This document shows, one piece after another, positions 9,231 to 19,809 of a stretch of DNA of 64,000 bases. Within the stretch, counting starts at the first letter, position 1. Each line of letters starts with the position of its first letter. This stretch comes from Cherax quadricarinatus (Eukaryota; Arthropoda; Malacostraca; Decapoda; Parastacidae), in contig NC_091308.1 of NCBI RefSeq assembly GCF_038502225.1, forward strand, positions 22,505,240 through 22,569,239, read 5' to 3'. The notes under the pieces are model-generated. The model made no database searches and had not been told where the DNA came from. It worked only from the letters and a program-made list of their open reading frames with translations. The position numbers and the translations under genes are program-made.

Positions 9231-11567
9231 CAGTGGACCCCCGCATACCGATGGCATCACATAACGATTAATCCGCATACCGCTTGCTTTAATCGCAAAA
9301 ATTTTGCCTCGCATACCGCTTAAAAACCCGCTCACTGATTTTCGTCCGAGACGCGTCCAATGTGCGCCCTCAGCCAGCCTCACATGTGCCGCCGGTGGCA
9401 TTGTTTACCAGCCAGCCTCCGCGGTAACATCCAAGCATACAATCGGAATATTTCGTATTATTACAGTGTTTTCGGTGCTTTTTCTGGAAAATAAGTGACC
9501 ATGGGCCCCAAGAAAGCTTCTAGTGCCAACCCTACAGCAATAAGGGTGAGAATTCCAATAGAGATGAAGAAAGAGATCATTGATAAGTATGAAAGTGGAG
9601 TGCGTATCGCCGACCTGGTCAGGTTGTACAAGAAACCCCAATCAACCATCGCTACTATTGTGGGCACCAGAAAGGCAATCAAGGAAGCTGTTCTTGCCAA
9701 AGGTTTAACTGTGTTTTCGAAACAAAGATCGCAAGTGATGGAAGATGTTGAGAGACTCTTATTGGTGTGGATAAATGAAAAACAGCTAGCAGGAGATAGC
9801 GTCTCTCAAGCGATCATAAGCGAAAAGGCTAGGAAGTTGCATGAGGATTTAATTAAAAAAATGCCTGCAACTAGTGCTGATGTGAGTGAATTTAAGGCCA
9901 GCAAAGGTTGGTTTGAGAGATTTAAAAAGCGTAGTGGCATACATAGTGTGATAAGGCATGGTGAGGCTGCCAGTTCGGACCACAAAGCGGCTGAAAAATA
10001 TGTGCATGAATTCAAGGAGTACATAGAGACTGAAGGACTGAAACCTGAACAAGTGTTTAATTGTGATAAAACAGGCCTGTTTTGGAAGAAAATGCCAAGC
10101 AGGACCTACATTACTCAGGAGGAAAAGGCACTCCCACGACATAAGCCTATGAAAGACAGGCTTACTTTGTTGATGTGTTCCAATGCTACTGGTGATTGCA
10201 AAGTTAAGCCTTTATTAGTGTATCACTCTGAAACTCCCAGAGCGTTCAGGCAAAAGAATGTCCTCAAGGAGAATTTGTGTGTGCTGTGGAGGGCAAACAG
10301 TAAGGCATGGGTCACTAGGGACTTTTTCTATGACTGGTTACACCATGCATTTGCCCCCAATGTGAAAGATTACCTAACTGAAAAGAAATTAGAACTTAAG
10401 TGCCTCCTGGTGTTAGACAATGCCCCTGGTCATCCTACAGACGTGGCAGAGCGACTTTATGGGGACATGAAATTCATTAACATCAAGTTTTTGCCTCCTA
10501 ATACCACTCCTCTCCTGCAGCCCATGGACCAGCAGGTTATTGCAAACTTTAAAAAACTGTACACAAAAGCTCTGTTTGAAAGGTGCTTTGTAGTGACCTC
10601 AGAAACTCAACTGACTCTAAGAGAGTTTTGGAGAGAGCACTTTAATATCCTCAATTGTGTAAACCTTATAGGTAAGGCTTGGGAGGGAGTGACTAAGAAG
10701 ACCTTGAACTCTGCTTGGAAGAAACTGTGGCCAGAATGTGTAGACAAAAGGGATTTTGAAGGGTTTGAGGCTAACCCTGAGAGGATTATGCCAGTTGAGG
10801 AATCCATTGTGGCATTGGGAAAGTCCTTGGGGTTGGAGGTTAGTGGGGAGGATGTGGAAGAGTTGGTGGAGGAGGACAATGAAGAACTAACCACTGATGA
10901 GCTGATAGATCAACTTCAACAGCAAGAGGCCAGACCTGAGGAAACTGGTTCAGAGGAGGGGAGAGAGAGAAATTGAAGAAGTTGCCTACTACAAAGATTA
11001 AGGAAATGTGTGCAAAGTGGCTTGAAGTGCAAACCTTTTTTGATGAAAATCACCCTCACACAGCTATTGCAAGCCGTGTTGGCAACCTGTACACTGACAA
11101 TGTTGTGAAACACTTTAGGGAAGTCATAAAGGAACGAGAGGTACAGGCCACTATGGACAGATATGTTGTGCGAAAGAAGTCCAGTGACTCTGAAGCTGGT
11201 CCTAGTGGCATTAAAAGAAGAAGGGAAGTAACCCCAGAAAAGGACTCGACACCTCAAGTCTTAATGGAAGGGGATTCCCCTTCTAAACACTAACACTCTC
11301 TCTCCCCTCCTCCCATCCCATCAATCATCACCAGATCTTCAATAAAAGTAAGTGTCATGTAAGTGTGCATGCCTTTTTCAGTTTGTGTGTATTAAAATTA
11401 ACATTTCATGTGGTAAAATTTTTTTTTTTTTCATACTTTTGGGTGTCTTGCACGGATTAATTTGATTTCCATTATTTCTTATGGGGAAAATTCATTCGCA
11501 TACCGATTATTTCGCATAACAATGACCCCTCTTGCACGGATTAAAATCGGTATGCGGGGGTCCACTG
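9231..11567 (+). mobile_element. Tigger/pogo DNA transposon, second near-identical copy
   Basis: The 2,337-bp element has the same termini as the copy at 3221-5552 and TA duplications at 9229-9230 and 11568-11569. It differs by scattered point changes, a 2-bp insertion in a GA run near 10961-10970 and a slightly longer poly-T tract near 11420. The very low divergence implies both copies moved recently from the same source. It is inserted in otherwise unremarkable intron sequence. Confidence 0.93.
9501..11293 (+). pseudogene. Tigger transposase, frameshifted
   Basis: The ATG at 9501 opens the same transposase as at 3490, but the frame ends at 10976. Copy 1 has gagagaga before aattg; this copy has one extra GA, giving ...GREGREN-stop. 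The remaining C-terminal 100 or so residues stay open in the next frame through 11293. A second notable change is the codon at 10068-10070, which makes the catalytic segment NCDKTG instead of NCDETG. The three catalytic aspartates remain. The truncated product would keep the DNA-binding region and catalytic core but lose the C-terminal tail. Confidence 0.9.
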
Positions 11568-11950
11568 TACAATGTGAAAAATCACTAAGTCTATACAATG
11601 TTCTGCGAACAGAGTTCTTCAGAACTAACAAGAATAATGAGACAGACAATCTGTCCAACCACCAAGAGTCTAGACCAGGCTGAATACTTCAGGCGAGGTG
11701 AGGACACCCCCCCCTCGATCACGTGATAGCTCCGTGGGTCGCTGCCCAGCAAGAAGCCGGCAGGGAAACAAGCAAAGAGCGATAATTACAGTAGTTAGAC
11801 AATCAAGACTTGAACTGAGCACATAATATGTTACATCCTACCTATCCAAAGGAAGCTAAGTCAAATAACAATATAAAGCAATACATTTAAGATTTAGCTA
11901 TTATCGCAAATACAAGCAATATAAAATTATATGAAAAGGTAATAATTATA
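11568..11950. other. Intron sequence without recognisable features
   Basis: Between the second Tigger copy and the LINE-D 3' end. Nothing coding or repetitive was recognised, apart from a short C run near 11707-11714. Confidence 0.5.
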
Positions 11951-11954
11951 TATT

Positions 11955-13190
11955 TTTATTTTATTTTTATTATCACACTGGCCGATTCCCACCAAGGCAG
12001 GGTGGCCCGAAAAAGAAAAACTTTCACCATCATTCACTCCATCACTGTCTTGCCAGAAGGGTGCTTTACACTACAGTTTTTAAACTGCAACATTAACACC
12101 CCTCCTTCAGAGTGCAGGCACTGTACTTCCCATCTCCAGGACTCAAGTCCGGCCTGCCGGTTTCCCTGAACCCCTTCATAAATGTTACTTTGCTCACACT
12201 CCAACAGCACGTCAAGTATTAAAAACCATTTGTCTCCATTCACTCCTACCAAACACGCTCACGCATGCCTGCTGGAAGTCCAAGCCCCTTGCACACAAAA
12301 CCTCCTTTACCCCCTCCCTCCAACCTTTCCTAGGCCGACCCCTACCCCGCCTTCCTTCCACTACAGACTGATACACTCTTGAAGTTATTCTGTTTCGCTC
12401 CATTCTCTCCACATGTCTGAACCACCTCAACAACCCTTCCTCAGCCCTCTGGACAACAGTTTTGGTAATCCCGCACCTCCTCCTAACTTCCAAACTACGA
12501 ATTCTCTGCATTATATTCACACCACACATTGCTCTCAGACATGACATCTCCACTGCCTCCAGCCTTCTCCTCGCTGCAACATTCATCACCCATGCTTCAC
12601 ACCCATATAAGAGCGTTGGTAAAACTATACTCTCATACATTCCCCTCTTTGCCTCCAAGGACAAAGTTCTTTGTCTCCACAGACTCCTAAGTGCACCACT
12701 CACCCTTTTCCCCTCATCAATTCTATGATTCACCTCATCTTTCATAGACCCATCCGCTGACACGTCCACTCCCAAATATCTGAATACATTCACCTCCTCC
12801 ATACTCTCTCCCTCCAATCTGATATCCAATCTTTCATCACCTAATTTTTTTGTTATCCTCATAACCTTACTCTTTCCTGTATTCACTTTCAATTTTCTTC
12901 TTTTGCACACCCTACCAAATTCATCCACCAATCTCTGCAACTTCTCTTCAGAATCTCCCAAGAGCACAGTGTCATCAGCAAAGAGTAACTGTGACAACTC
13001 CCACTTTATGTGTGATTCTTTATCTTTTAACTCCACGCCTCTTGCCAAGACCCTCGCATTTACTTCTCTTACAACCCCATCTATAAATACAGTGTATATT
13101 AAACAACCACGGTGACATCACACATCCTTGTGTAAGGCCTACTTTTACTGGGAAATAATTTCCCTCTTTCCTACATACTCTAACTTGAGC
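11955..13190 (-). mobile_element. LINE-D (RTE-like) 5'-truncated copy
   Basis: A minus-strand RTE-type LINE. Its 3' UTR ends in the stretch complementary to 'ggccgattcccaccaaggc' (about 11980-12000), followed by an A/T-rich tail. The 5' end is cut in the RT palm near 13190, where it meets an AT microsatellite. The 3' UTR matches the plus-strand copy that ends at 37434. Confidence 0.85.
12212..13190 (-). pseudogene. LINE-D reverse transcriptase, C-terminal half
   Basis: The open frame 12212-13048 (278 residues) starts just before RT motif C. It contains LLFADDTVLLGD, the catalytic site, and then the RTE-type C-terminal region: GCEAWVM, RRLEAVEMSCLRAM, AEEGLLRWF and GRGRPRKGW. It is almost identical to 35460-37187. 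Sequence upstream to 13190 continues the RT but is frame-disrupted. The endonuclease and most of the RT fingers and palm are missing, so the copy is dead. Confidence 0.85.
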
Positions 13191-13195
13191 CTATT

Positions 13196-13385
13196 ATATA
13201 ATTATATTATATTATATAATTATATTATATTATATTATATTATATAATTATATATATATATATATATATACATATTAATCATTGCAACCCATTCAGGGGT
13301 TGCAACATGTAGTGAGTGTGTGAAGACATAAACGAACATGTCTTGAACAGGATCATCTCTCCTGGGCTTGCTTGCTTACTTACAC

Positions 13386-13450
<65 letters not shown>
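13196..13450. repeat. AT-rich and (CA)n microsatellites
   Basis: Imperfect (AT)n/(ATATT)n at 13196-13270 and a (CA)n run at about 13385-13450. They flank a short stretch (13272-13384) in which nothing is recognised. Confidence 0.93.
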
Positions 13451-13452
<2 letters not shown>

Positions 13453-13471
13453 CACACACAGACATATGCAA

Positions 13472-13519
13472 CAGGCCTAGTGTCTAATCGACATGTGCCT
13501 AGGACAAAATGGTAACACA
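13472..13519. repeat. 48-bp repeat unit, single copy
   Basis: The unit starts caggcctagtgtctaatcg and ends ggacaaaatggtaac. It recurs as a head-to-tail pair at 14876-14971, in both places next to (CA)n. Confidence 0.9.
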
Positions 13520-13639
13520 CACACGCACACGAGCACATGCACACACGCACACATGCACACACACACACAGAGGAGTTCAGACTCGACCCCTGCAACCTCA
13601 ACTAGGTGAGTACACACACACACACACACGAACGTACAC

Positions 13640-14083
13640 ACACACACGACTATTTCCAGAGCTAAGAGGAATGTCCTACAAGGAGAGGTTAAGGGAAATC
13701 AACCTGATGACAATGGAGGAGAGGAGAGATATGGGGGACATGATAACGACATACAAAATACTGAGAGGAATTGACAAGGTGGACAAAGACAGGATGTTCC
13801 AGAGATGGAACACAGCAACAAGGGGACACAGTTGGAAGTTGAAGACAGATGAATCACAGGGATGTCAGGAAGTATTTCTTCAGCCACAGAGTAGTCAGGA
13901 AGTGGAATAGTTTGGGAAGCGATGTAGTGGAGGCAGGATCCATACATAGCTTTAAGCAGAGGTATGATAAAGCTCAAGGTTCAGGGAGAGTGACCTAGTA
14001 GCGACCAGTGAAGAGGCAGGGCCAGGAGCTTGGATTCGACCCCTGCAATCTCAACTAGGTGAGTACAACTAGGCGAGTACAAA

Positions 14084-14123
<40 letters not shown>

Positions 14124-14642
14124 TACACACACACACACACACAAACGTACACACACACACACACACGTAGACACACAAGGCTAGTTCCGGAGCTCAGGGG
14201 TATGTCCTACGAAGAAAGGTTGAGGGAAATTGGACTGACGACACTGGAGGACAGGAGGGTCAGGGGAGACACGATAATGACATACAAAATACTGCGTGGA
14301 ATAGATACGGTGAACAGAGACAGGTTGTTCCAGAGAGGGGACATAGAAACAAGGGGTCACAATTGGAAGTTGAAGACTCAGACGAGTCAGAGGGATGTTA
14401 GGAAGTAGTATTTCTTCAGTCATAGAGTCGTCAGGAAGTGGAATAGCCTAGCAAGTGATGTAGTGGAGGCAGGAACCATACATAGCTTTAAGACAAGGTA
14501 TGACAAAACTCAGGGAGCAGAGAGAGGACCTAGCAGCGATCAGTGAAGATGTGGGGCCAGGAGCTGAGTCTTGACCCCTGTAACCACAATTAGGTGAGTA
14601 CACACACGCACGCATGCATGCACACACATGCCCACACATGCC

Positions 14643-14681
<39 letters not shown>

Positions 14682-14793
14682 CTTTAAGCAGAGGTATGAT
14701 AAAGCTCACGGCTCAGGGAGAGTGACCTAGTAGCGATCAGTGAAGAGGCGGGGCCAGGAGCTCGGACTCGACCCCCGCAACCTCAACTAGGTG

Positions 14794-14800
<7 letters not shown>
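13640..14800 (+). mobile_element. Chain of LINE-C 3'-end fragments separated by (CA)n
   Basis: There are three successive pieces of the LINE-C C-terminus and 3' UTR: 13640-14080, 14180-14600 and 14680-14796. The first two begin at the same place in the protein (FPELRG or VPELRG-type start, then MSYEERLREI) and run through KILRGID and WKLKT. All three end in the family's 3' terminus, ...ctaggtgagtaca. Each is followed by (CA)n. Frames are short and interrupted by frameshifts. The shared start of two fragments and the regular spacing suggest tandem duplication rather than independent insertions. Confidence 0.75.

Positions 14801-14875
<75 letters not shown>
14797..14875. repeat. (CA)n microsatellite
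   Basis: About 75 bp of uninterrupted CA directly after a LINE-C 3' terminus (gtgagtaca). It fits the (CA)n tail seen at all LINE-C 3' ends in the window. Confidence 0.97.
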
Positions 14876-14879
<4 letters not shown>

Positions 14880-14971
14880 CCTAGTGTCTAATCGACATGT
14901 GCCTAGGACAAAATGGTAACACACAGGCCTAGTGTCTAATCGACATGTGCCTAGGACAAAATGGTAACACA
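14876..14971. repeat. 48-bp tandem duplication
   Basis: Two exact 48-bp units, 14876-14923 and 14924-14971, the same unit as at 13472-13519. It encodes nothing convincing. Confidence 0.95.
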
Positions 14972-15488
14972 CACACACACACACACACCTCAGCCTTGCA
15001 AACATTAATCCCTCCACTCGCCCTCCCCTGCTTGCCACACAACGTAAATAATAAATCAACAGTACAGATCCTTAACAACCTAAACACAAAAAAAAAAAAA
15101 TATTTCAGCTCTTTATATGGGCAGGGAGGGAAGCAACAAGTCAGTGAAGGGTGGAGAAGCCTCCCTCCTTGGCTCTCTACCAACACCCTCCCTCCCTTCC
15201 CCATTCCTGGGGCTGGGTCTCTCATTGGTTGGTGGCTATCATTCACTCACTCTCTTTTCCCTCCCCCCCCTTTCCCAGTCATTCACAGCTAACATACATA
15301 ATAAATATATAGTTCTTCACCTAGTTCCTATAATTTTCCCTAGTTTTAGAATATCTACATAGTTTTATTCCTAAGACTAGTTATAGATTCACTATAATTC
15401 TTTGATTACAAGCATTGTTCTTATACCAACCTCCCATTTGTGACAATTCATTAGTCAGTAAGATAAAAGTAGATAAGTATCATAATTC

Positions 15489-16557
15489 TTAACCCCTTGA
15501 CTGTCGCAACCCCCAATCCTGAGGTGTCTCCTGGTGTCGCAAAATTTAAAAAAAAAAAATTATTTTTTTCTTATAAAATGATAGAGAATCTTTTCCCGAT
15601 TGTAATGGCACCAAAAAGACGAAATTTGATGGAAAACTGACGGAATTACGCTCTCGCAAAGTAAGTGACCTTGGCGATATTTACAAATCGGCGATTTCAC
15701 CCACTTTGAGCCTTATTTTCAGCAAATTCCATTGTTCCAGTCGACCAAACTCATAGCTATTTCTTTAGAACTCCGTTTTTTCTATCGATTGAGTACAAGA
15801 AACTGCCCATTTACAAATTTCAACTACCCAATAACGTGGTCAGAAATTTGCAATTTGGCCAATTTCACGAAAATTAAAAAAATATGACAATTTCAAAATA
15901 AGGTCCAGAATGAACAATGCAGACATTCCTGGCTCTAAAATAACATTTTCTTTGTTCATCAGTCATGTCTCCAGGCCCCTCTTGCTTTCTATTTTGAATT
16001 TTTATTCAAACAAAAAATAGAAGATTTACTATTATGCAGACTACTCCAATACTGTAATAATTGTATGAATAACATCAACCCATTCATGACTGCATATTAG
16101 AATGGCTAGTTGGACATTTATTGGACAATGATGTCATTTGTTTACTTTTGAACATCGGCAAAAATCAAACATTTCCCCTAATTTGAGCTCTATTTCCAGG
16201 TTCTTTTTATAGTAAAATCAATCAAAATCATCTCTTTTTCTATAATATGTTTTTCATTCTATCAAACGAGACCAAGAAAACGAGAATACAACCATAAATA
16301 CTATATGAAAATAGACCACAAAGTCGGCATTTTAATTAAAAAAAAAACGGTCGGAGTTTTTTTTTTCTCATTATGCACTGCGTGCTCCAGGATTTTTTTT
16401 ATGTGGTGCACACTGACCACACAGACCCATTCACTCACATGTGGGCCTATCAGCTTTCTCCTTCTTGATTTGAAGCCGCTAAATTTATGAGTATATATAC
16501 GTCAAACACGGTACCTCGTAAGACGTATATATGCGGCTGCGACAGTCAAAGGGTTAA
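15489..16557. mobile_element. TTAA-flanked MITE1
   Basis: Termini are TTAA-CCCCTTGACTGTCGCA at the left and TGCGACAGTCAAAGGG-TTAA at the right, an inverted pair with TTAA duplication. The internal length is 1,061 bp. Its interior resembles the other MITE family here (catttgtttacttttgaaca, cgagaccaagaaa), but the termini differ, so I treat it as a sister subfamily. No transposase is encoded. It sits in the 5' UTR of LINE-B copy 2. Confidence 0.85.
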
Positions 16558-16572
16558 TAACATAATATCTTA

Positions 16573-17654
16573 TTAACCCTTTCAGGGTCCGTCCCGTAGA
16601 TCTACGGCTTTACGTTCAGGGTCCAAACCGTAGATCTACGCCATGAGCTCAGCTCACTCTGATAAACTGTGAGTGGTACATTTGGGCCTAGATATGAGAG
16701 AATACATCTATGTGGTATGTGTGCACCACATAAAACAGATCCTGCAGCACACTGTGTATAATGAGAGAAAAAAAATGAAATCATGATTTTTCAATTAAAA
16801 CAGCAACTTTGCAGTGTTCTTTCGTATGTTTTTTATAGTTGTATTTGCGATTTCTTGGTCTCATTTGATAGAATGGAAGACATATTACAGAAATAGAGAT
16901 GATTTTGATTGGTTTTAGCACTGGAAATGGCTTGAAACTGAGCTCAAAGTAGCAGAAATGTTAAATTTTTGCAGATATTCAAGAGTAAACAAACGACCTC
17001 ACACGTCTAATACACATCAGCTGGTGGGTCTAATATACATTCACAAATATGGTGATGATATTTATACAATTATTACAGTATTGCATAACAGTAAATCTTC
17101 TATTTTTTGGTGTGAATAAAAATTCATTATGTGAATAAAAAATCAAAATGGAATTTATTTGTAAAGCCTCAAAACATAACTAATGAACAGAGGAAATGTT
17201 AGTTTAGTGCCAGGAATGCCTACATTGTTCATTCTGGACCCTATTTTGAAATTGGAATATTTTGAACTTGTGTTAAATTGGCCAAATTAACAATTTCCGA
17301 TCACTTTATTTTGTAGTTGAAACAGATGACTTGGCGATTTCTTGTGCTCAATCGATAGAATAGAAGTAATACTAGTGAAATAGCTAAGAATTTGGTTGAC
17401 TGGAATAATGTAATTGGCCTAAAATGGGAGTCAAAGTCGGCAAAATCGCCGATTCGTAAATATCGCTGACACATCAAAATTCGCGAGAGCATAATTTCGT
17501 CAATTTTCCACCAAATTTCGTACTTTTTGTTTTATTACCTTCACAAAAAGATTCTCTACGATTTCATAAGAAAAAATAACAAATTTTTTTTTTTAAAATT
17601 CTTGGACACTGGTGCGTGACTCCAGATTTGGGCCTTGGACCCTGAAAGGGTTAA
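16573..17654. mobile_element. TTAA-flanked MITE2
   Basis: It begins TTAA-CCCTTTCAGGGTCC and ends GGACCCTGAAAGGG-TTAA, with 1,074 bp inside. It is the same subfamily as 2578-6016 but reversed. A palindromic segment (cgtagatctacg) occurs twice near the left end. It inserted only 15 bp from MITE1 in the same LINE-B 5' UTR. No coding capacity. Confidence 0.87.
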
Positions 17655-17721
17655 AAAATCTAGTTGTAGAGTCACTCTCATTCTTATGAATACAGGCATT
17701 GATCCTGATGTAAACTTTTTC

Positions 17722-18008
17722 TTAACCCTTAAACAGTCCAAACATACATATACGTTCACCTGCGCAGCGCCCCGAATATTTTGAGAAAATTTTGTTTTTT
17801 ATAAGAAAAAAAGAGCATGTGGTACCCAGGCACTTCCCAGTTTTTTCACATGGCGCACACTGAGTGCGCACACCCATTCTCTCATGTCTAGGCGACTCAG
17901 GCCTATCATGCCAATGTTGAATGAATGACAAATGAAACGTATGTGTATATGTTTGGGGCACTAAGCGAGAGTACATATATATATACGTTTGGACCATTTA
18001 AGGGTTAA
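17722..18008. mobile_element. TTAA-flanked MITE3, short
   Basis: Termini are TTAA-CCCTTAAACAGTCCAAAC and GTTTGGACCATTTAAGGG-TTAA, with a 279-bp interior. It is a third TTAA subfamily. It splits the beginning of LINE-B copy 2: the LINE text 'aactttttc' before it and 'atgaatt' after it join at the TTAA. Confidence 0.85.
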
Positions 18009-18297
18009 ATGAATTACATGAATCAAACAACAACTGTAATTATTATACAACAGACCAAGCAAAGACATTACTCAGAGCAAACAATAACATAACTATCTTT
18101 AATTACAATGTCAGACCCCTGAGGAAACATTATGATGACCTCACAGCATTACTCAATTCCCTTAATTCCAGTCTGTCAATCATCACACTTACAGAAACCT
18201 GGCTAAAACCTGGTATCACAGATGTTTATGCCATTCTTGGTTACACAGCCATACACAACTGTAGGACAGACCAGCTAGGAGGTAGAACAGCCATATA

Positions 18298-19809
18298 CAG
18301 TGGACCCTCAACCAGCGATATTAATCCGTTCCTGAGAGCTCATCGTTAATCAAAATAATCATTAGTCAAGTTAATTTTCCTCATAAGAAATAATGGAAAT
18401 CAAATTAATCCGTGCAAGACACCCCAAAGTATTGAAAAAAAAAAAATTTTACCACATGAAATATTAATTTTAATACACACAAACTGAAGAAGACATGCAC
18501 AGTTACATGACACTTACCTTTATTGAAGATCTGGTGATGATTGATGGGATGGGAGGAGGGGAGACCGTTGATCTTGTTAGTGTTTAGAAGGGGAATCCCC
18601 TTCCATTAGCACTTGAGGCAGCAAGTCTTTTTCTGGGGTTACTTCCCTTGTTCTTTTAATGCCACTAGGACCAGCTTTGGAGTCACTGGACTTCTGTCGC
18701 ACAACATATCTGTCCATAGAGGCCTGTACCTCTCGTTCCTTTATCCTAAAGTGTTTCACAACATTGTCAGTGTAATAGTCACCAGCACGGCTTGCAATAG
18801 CTGTGTGAGGGTGATTTTCATCAAAAAAGGTTTGCACTTTAAGCCACTTTGCACACATTTCCTTAATCTTTGAAGTAGGCAACTTCTTCAATTTCTCTCT
18901 CCCCTCCTCCGAAGCAGTTTCCTCAGGTGTGGCCTCTTACTGTTGAAGATGATCTAGCAGCTCATCAGTGGTTTGTTCTTCATTGTCCTCCTCCACCAAC
19001 TCTTCCACATCCTCCCCACTAACCTCACCAATATGAGCACTAGTTCCAGGCATTTTTTCCTGTTCACCTGGGTGTTAGTCAACTGTTGTGGGTCGCATCC
19101 TGGGGGACAAGATTAAGGACCACAATGGAAATAAGTTAGACAGTCCTCGATGATGCACTGACTTTCTTGGGTTATCCTGGGTGGCTAACCCTCTGGGGTT
19201 AATCGTTTCTCGGTAATTGTTTCACGTTAAGCCACACCAACAACACTCTCTCCATATCTTCGAGTAATACAAATGATGGTGGTGTAGCAACAACAACAGC
19301 TGACTGTGGTGCAGCAGCAGCTGCACCTTTGGCAAGAACAGCTTCCTTGATTGCCGTTTTCTTACCCACAATAGTAGCGATGATTGATTGGGGTTTATCA
19401 TACAACCTCACCAGCTCAGAGACACGCACTCCACTTTCATACTTAGCAATGATCTCTTTCTTCATCTCCATAGTAATTCTCACCCTTTTTGCTGTAGGGT
19501 TGGCACTAGAAGCTTTCTTGGGGCCCATGGTGACTTATTTTGCAGGTGCAATCACTACAAAGGCTGTGATAATATGAAATGTTCCAGTTGTTGTATGTTT
19601 GGAAGCGACAGCGGTGGCTGGCTGGCTTGTAAACACTGACACCCAAGGGACAAGTGAGGCGCGCTCAGGCCAAAGTGGACGCGTATGGTACGGAACGAAT
19701 AGCGCTGGTCGGGTTTTTAAGCGCTAGTTGAGGCAAAATTTTTGCGTTTAAATGTATCGCTAGTCAGATTTATCGTTAATCGATGCCATCGCTGGTTAAG
19801 GGTCCACTG
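18298..19809 (-). mobile_element. Tigger, internally deleted, non-autonomous
   Basis: 1,512 bp with termini cagtggaccctcaaccagcg and its complement, and TA duplicated at 18296-18297 and 19810-19811. Removing it restores the LINE-B text gccatatactactc. On the minus strand, the transposase start (19528 down to 19199: MGPKKASSANPTAKRV..., HTH region, then a stop) and the C-terminal tail (18891 down to 18577: KIKEMCAKWLK ... GDSPSKH) remain. The catalytic core is missing. A SINE piece lies between them at 19065-19195. Confidence 0.88.
19065..19195 (+). mobile_element. SINE fragment inside a deleted Tigger
   Basis: The segment cacctgggtgttagtcaac... also occurs in the tRNA-derived SINE at 56605-56917 (cctgggtgttagtcaactgg). 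Here it continues into ...aagttagacagtcctcgatg and ggttatcctgggtggctaac. The tRNA-like head is absent. It occupies the place where the Tigger catalytic core would be. Confidence 0.6.

Noticed and set aside
13385..14875. Regularly spaced repeats that could suggest a CRISPR-like array
   Set aside because: The regularity comes from (CA)n tracts and LINE-C 3' fragments; there are no short identical repeats with unique spacers and the DNA is eukaryotic.
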